7,714 nt of DNA from Acidobacteriaceae bacterium (GTDB lineage Bacteria; Acidobacteriota; Terriglobia; Terriglobales; Acidobacteriaceae). Below the pieces are notes generated by a model, which saw only the letters and a program-made list of their open reading frames with translations, had not been told where the DNA came from and did not search any database. Shown one piece after another: positions 5,744 to 7,714 of the stretch (position 1 is its first letter; every line of letters begins with the position of its first letter). The stretch is taken from NCBI GenBank assembly GCA_025462785.1, contig JAOAPG010000215.1:1-7714 (forward strand). The letters are read 5' to 3'. The position numbers were made by a program, and so were the translations under genes.

Positions 5744-5787
5744 CTCTTTAGAAGTGTCCCCATCGTTAACTCTTTAGAAATGTCCCC
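5744..5787 (+). repeat. Left terminal repeats of the IS (two tandem copies)
   Basis: CTCTTTAGAAGTGTCCCC (5744-5761) and CTCTTTAGAAATGTCCCC (5770-5787) differ at one base and are 26 bases apart start to start. They are probably transposase binding sites. Inverted partners are at the right end. Confidence 0.85.
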
Positions 5788-5834
5788 TTTTACTGTTGAT
5801 GTTGTCGTTGGGATGCGCACTGAAGCGAAGCCCG

Positions 5835-7140
5835 TCAGGGCGAAGCGTAAGTACACATTCCAACGAGCGGCGATATCACAGGGTGCGGATGATTGGGCCT
5901 CATACCTTGGTAGATCTGGCGCCACGGATGATTCTTCTTGGCCTTTCGGCTCACGATGGGTTGCACAGCCGGCCGGAGCACAGCGGGCGGCTTTTGCCGG
6001 TTTCCGCGGCACTCTTCATAGGCGATCCGCGCTCCTCGGTAGTGCACCTCCAGGGTCTTGTCTTCCCCTTCGCAGGCCAGCGCTTTGTTTTGGGTCGGTC
6101 CGTAACGCCGCCGGCCTGGCTTGAGTTGCAGACTGCGGCCGTGGTGCTCAATGACCCAGTCGTTGCCAATGCTTCGTTCTGTCTCCAAGCGAAAGACTTG
6201 CCGCAGGGCGCGCACGCTCGGTGCCTTCCCGTGATCATCCTGGTCCGCCGACGCGGGCTGTGCAAAGCGTCGCTTATGCTCGTCTAGATACTGGGTCTCC
6301 AGGTATTGATTCACCGCCTCGTAGCTGGCTATCTTTTTTCGTCTCAGTGTCTTAACCAGTCGGTCTTGATGCGTGCCGTGGTTCCGTTCCACTCGCCCTT
6401 TGGCTTGCGGAGAGCTGGCCGCCACGATCGCAATGCCTAACTTCTGGCACATTCGGCCAAACTGGGTGATCGGCACTTCTCCGCGTAATTGCTCAGCTGG
6501 CGTCGCCGCTCGTTTGTACACGTTCTTCCAATCGGTATAGAGAGCCCGCGGCACTCCGTACTTTCCAATCCAGCTCTGTAAGACTGCGGCGGCCGCCCAG
6601 ATCGTTTCTTCTTTCCCCAGACGAGCTTGCGTGATTCCCGTGGCATCATCCACCATGTTCATCAGGCATCCCGCTGGACCACCTCCTTCCAACCAGTCGT
6701 GGAAACTCCCGTCCATCTGCACCAGTTCTCCAAAGGGGGCCTTCCGTTCCCTCCGTTTTCGAGAGGGCTTGCGTTTGCGCTGCCGGCTCCACAGGCCCTC
6801 CCGCAGCATCCAACGTCGCAAAGTCTCATGATCGATCTCGATTCCGTCTTCCTCGGCCAACTGCTCCGCCGCCAACGTTGGCCCAAATCGTTGCTCCTCA
6901 CTGCCTCCATATCTTTTCTTTATTAGTTCCACGACCTTGCGCCGTAACTTTACTGGCTTGCTTCGATTCGCAACCTTACCCGCATTCCCATGCTGCAACC
7001 CTTGCGCGCCCGTAGCGGCCCCACAATCGCTTCGCCTGCCGATAACTCAATTGCAGCATGGCCGCTGCATCCAGCAACTTCAATCCCGTGCGGGCTACAC
7101 GCCCCATAACTTCCACTCGTTCCAGCTCTCGACCACTCAT
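5835..7140 (-). pseudogene. ISNCY/IS1202-type DDE transposase, frameshifted
   Basis: Translation should begin at ATG 7140, with AGAGGA five bases upstream, giving MSGRELERVEVMGRVARTG and a helix-turn-helix (LLDAAAMLQLSYRQAKRLW). That frame stops at TAA 6978-6976. Family similarity moves to another frame at GAQGLQHGNAGKV (from about 7013) and stays open to TGA at 5835. Around cgctacgggcgcgcaaggg the change equals one extra base or a deletion of two, or five if a few residues were lost. In the long frame, numbering from TTG 6998, the catalytic triad is visible: Asp96 (LVQMDGSFHDW), Asp156 (LYTDWKNVY) and Glu204 (SPQAKGRVERNHGTHQDRL), with C-terminal HPWR near 357-360. The intact enzyme would have about 435 residues and cut and join the IS ends. 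The shift is of the +1 type with no slippery run, so it is more likely a mutation than programmed frameshifting. Confidence 0.88.
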
Positions 7141-7169
7141 GGCTGTCCTCTTCAACGATCTCAGTCTAA

Positions 7170-7212
7170 GGGGACACTTCTAACGAGTCCGAAAGGGGAC
7201 ATTATCAAAGAG
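7170..7212 (-). repeat. Right terminal repeats of the IS (two tandem copies)
   Basis: On the minus strand CTCGTTAGAAGTGTCCCC (7187-7170) and CTCTTTGATAATGTCCCC (7212-7195) are 25 bases apart. They match the left-end motif at 17 and 14-15 of 18 positions. The outer copy is the more divergent one. Confidence 0.85.
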
Positions 7213-7220
7213 TTACAACA

Positions 7221-7235
7221 GGAAATTATGATCAA
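7221..7235. repeat. Right flanking direct repeat of the insertion sequence
   Basis: GGAAATTATGATCAA matches the left flank at 5717-5734 apart from a three-base indel. Removing the element and one repeat restores a continuous sequence in which this repeat directly precedes the rpoZ-rho -35 box. Confidence 0.6.
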
Positions 7236-7351
7236 CTGCGGCGTGGTAACCGAGAGGTAACCCCATAAAATTCCAGCTCTTAGAGCCAGTTCCAGAGATG
7301 ACGAAACGTAAATTTATGTAAGTCTTGCTGTGTGCGGAGCGACGGGGCTAC

Positions 7352-7714
7352 TCACGCCCAGAATGTCCGATCCAGCGTCCTGTATTGGATTGCCTCGGCT
7401 ATATGTTTTGGCTCCATCGCCGCCGAGCCGTCCAAATCTGCTACCGTTCTTGCCACTTTTAAGATCCTGTCGTGGGCTCGGGCAGTTAGTCCTTGCTGCA
7501 CCATGGCCCTTTCTAGCAGGCGCTCACAGTCCGCCGAGAGTTCGCAGAAGGCTCGAATATGTCGAGGTGCCATCTGCGCGTCGCAATAGAGTTTGCCCGA
7601 GGTTGAAGACGCGAACCTTCTCAATTGCACTTCGCGGGCGTGCATCACCCGGTTACGAATTACGGCTGAACTTTCTGGTTCCGATCCCGAACGCATTTCT
7701 TTGTAGTTCACGGC
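7352..7714 (-). CDS. comM: ComM/YifB-type Mg-chelatase-like AAA+ protein, C-terminal fragment
   Basis: The gene enters from the right edge of the window and ends at TGA 7352, leaving about 120 residues. They match the C-terminal Mg-chelatase-like domain of ComM: SSAVIRNRVMHAREVQLRRF, then YCDAQMAPRHIRAFCELSADCERLLERAM, the sensor-2-like LTARAHDRILKVARTVADLDGS, and the terminal EPKHIAEAIQYRTLDRTFW. In naturally transformable bacteria ComM is a hexameric helicase that drives branch migration during integration of incoming DNA; in others its role is unclear. The ATPase Walker motifs and the Lon-like N-terminal domain lie outside the window. It is on the same strand as rpoZ-rho and was probably its direct upstream neighbour before the IS inserted. 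The 131 bases between its stop and the IS hold no clear terminator. Confidence 0.92.
   Translation of the reverse strand, partial: AVNYKEMRSGSEPESSAVIRNRVMHAREVQLRRFASSTSGKLYCDAQMAPRHIRAFCELSADCERLLERAMVQQGLTARAHDRILKVARTVADLDGSAAMEPKHIAEAIQYRTLDRTFWA

Larger units (their letters stand above)
5735..7220 (-). mobile_element. Insertion sequence, ISNCY/IS1202-like, about 1.49 kb
   Basis: The element holds one frameshifted DDE transposase gene between inverted ends. Each end has two tandem copies of an 18-bp motif close to CTCTTTAGAAGTGTCCCC: left at 5744-5761 and 5770-5787 (17 of 18 identical), right, inverted, at 7170-7187 and 7195-7212. Just outside lie the imperfect direct repeats GGAAATTATGA(AT)ATCAA. 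The exact tips are uncertain by several bases, because the outermost 7-10 bases match poorly. It separates comM from rpoZ-rho and is oriented like both. The family assignment comes from the transposase type; related elements are known to make long target duplications, consistent with the 15-18 bp seen. With the transposase broken it is likely immobile unless helped by another copy. Confidence 0.85.

Noticed and set aside
5550..5777. Plus-strand frame of 75 codons across the rpoZ leader and IS left end
   Set aside because: It runs through the promoter, flanking repeat and IS terminal repeats, has no Shine-Dalgarno and no recognisable protein features.
5951..6287. Additional long frames within the transposase on both strands
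   Set aside because: They are by-products of the GC-rich transposase coding sequence; only the frame with the Asp-Asp-Glu residues shows family motifs.
6976..7020. Programmed frameshift in the transposase
   Set aside because: The needed shift is +1 (or -2), and no A-rich slippery heptamer or obvious stimulatory element is seen; a small deletion explains it better.
7245..7262. Short direct repeat GGTAACC-GAGA-GGTAACC with 11-base spacing
   Set aside because: Helical-turn spacing is suggestive of a binding site, but there is no second copy and it lies downstream of comM beside the IS, where no promoter is apparent.
7271..7292. Possible terminator hairpin (GCTC-TTA-GAGC) after comM
   Set aside because: The stem is only 4 bp with mismatched flanks and a weak U tract on the comM strand.

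Overview
The window looks like a chromosomal segment of an acidobacterium (Acidobacteriota, Terriglobia-like). This is an inference. It rests on the style of the short omega subunit, the Lys/Arg-rich cytochrome c type with a TNPY segment, the GGCAAGGTGCCCGTCGCTACA-like intergenic repeat, and moderate GC with Gram-negative features (signal peptides, an outer-membrane barrel). No rRNA, tRNA or CRISPR array was seen.

Layout. 1-295 (+) is the 3' end of a membrane-bound ion-pumping pyrophosphatase (hppA), closed by a strong intrinsic terminator. 406-1658 (-) is a two-gene unit: a predicted outer-membrane beta-barrel protein, then an overlapping small c-type cytochrome gene. The cytochrome carries a frameshift and a Cys-to-Arg change in its haem motif, so it looks like a pseudogene. 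1777-2235 (-) is a Fur-family metalloregulator. The regulator and the barrel gene each carry a near-identical operator-like palindrome (TTGCAA-N5-TTGCAA) between promoter and start codon, which suggests an autoregulated Fur-type circuit controlling the barrel/cytochrome unit. 2420-2800 (-) is a small secreted coiled-coil protein of unknown function. It is divergent from an MscS-type mechanosensitive channel at 2915-3826 (+), with back-to-back TATAAT boxes between them.

3917-5462 (-) holds the transcription-machinery pair rpoZ (omega-like) and rho, converging on mscS across a double-hairpin intergenic repeat. A sigma70-type promoter (TTGACC-17-TAGATT) lies about 220 bases upstream of rpoZ. Immediately upstream of its -35 box sits a complete but frameshifted insertion sequence of the ISNCY/IS1202-like DDE type (about 5735-7220). 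It has doubled 18-bp terminal repeats at each end and an imperfect 15/18-bp flanking direct repeat. Beyond it, 7352-7714 (-) is the C-terminal end of a ComM/YifB-type Mg-chelatase-like AAA+ protein. Before the insertion, comM and rpoZ-rho were probably direct neighbours on the same strand.

The most interesting items are the shared Fur-type operator pair, the decaying cytochrome under that control, and the IS lodged against the rpoZ-rho promoter. I found no clear sign of a wholly new multi-gene system.
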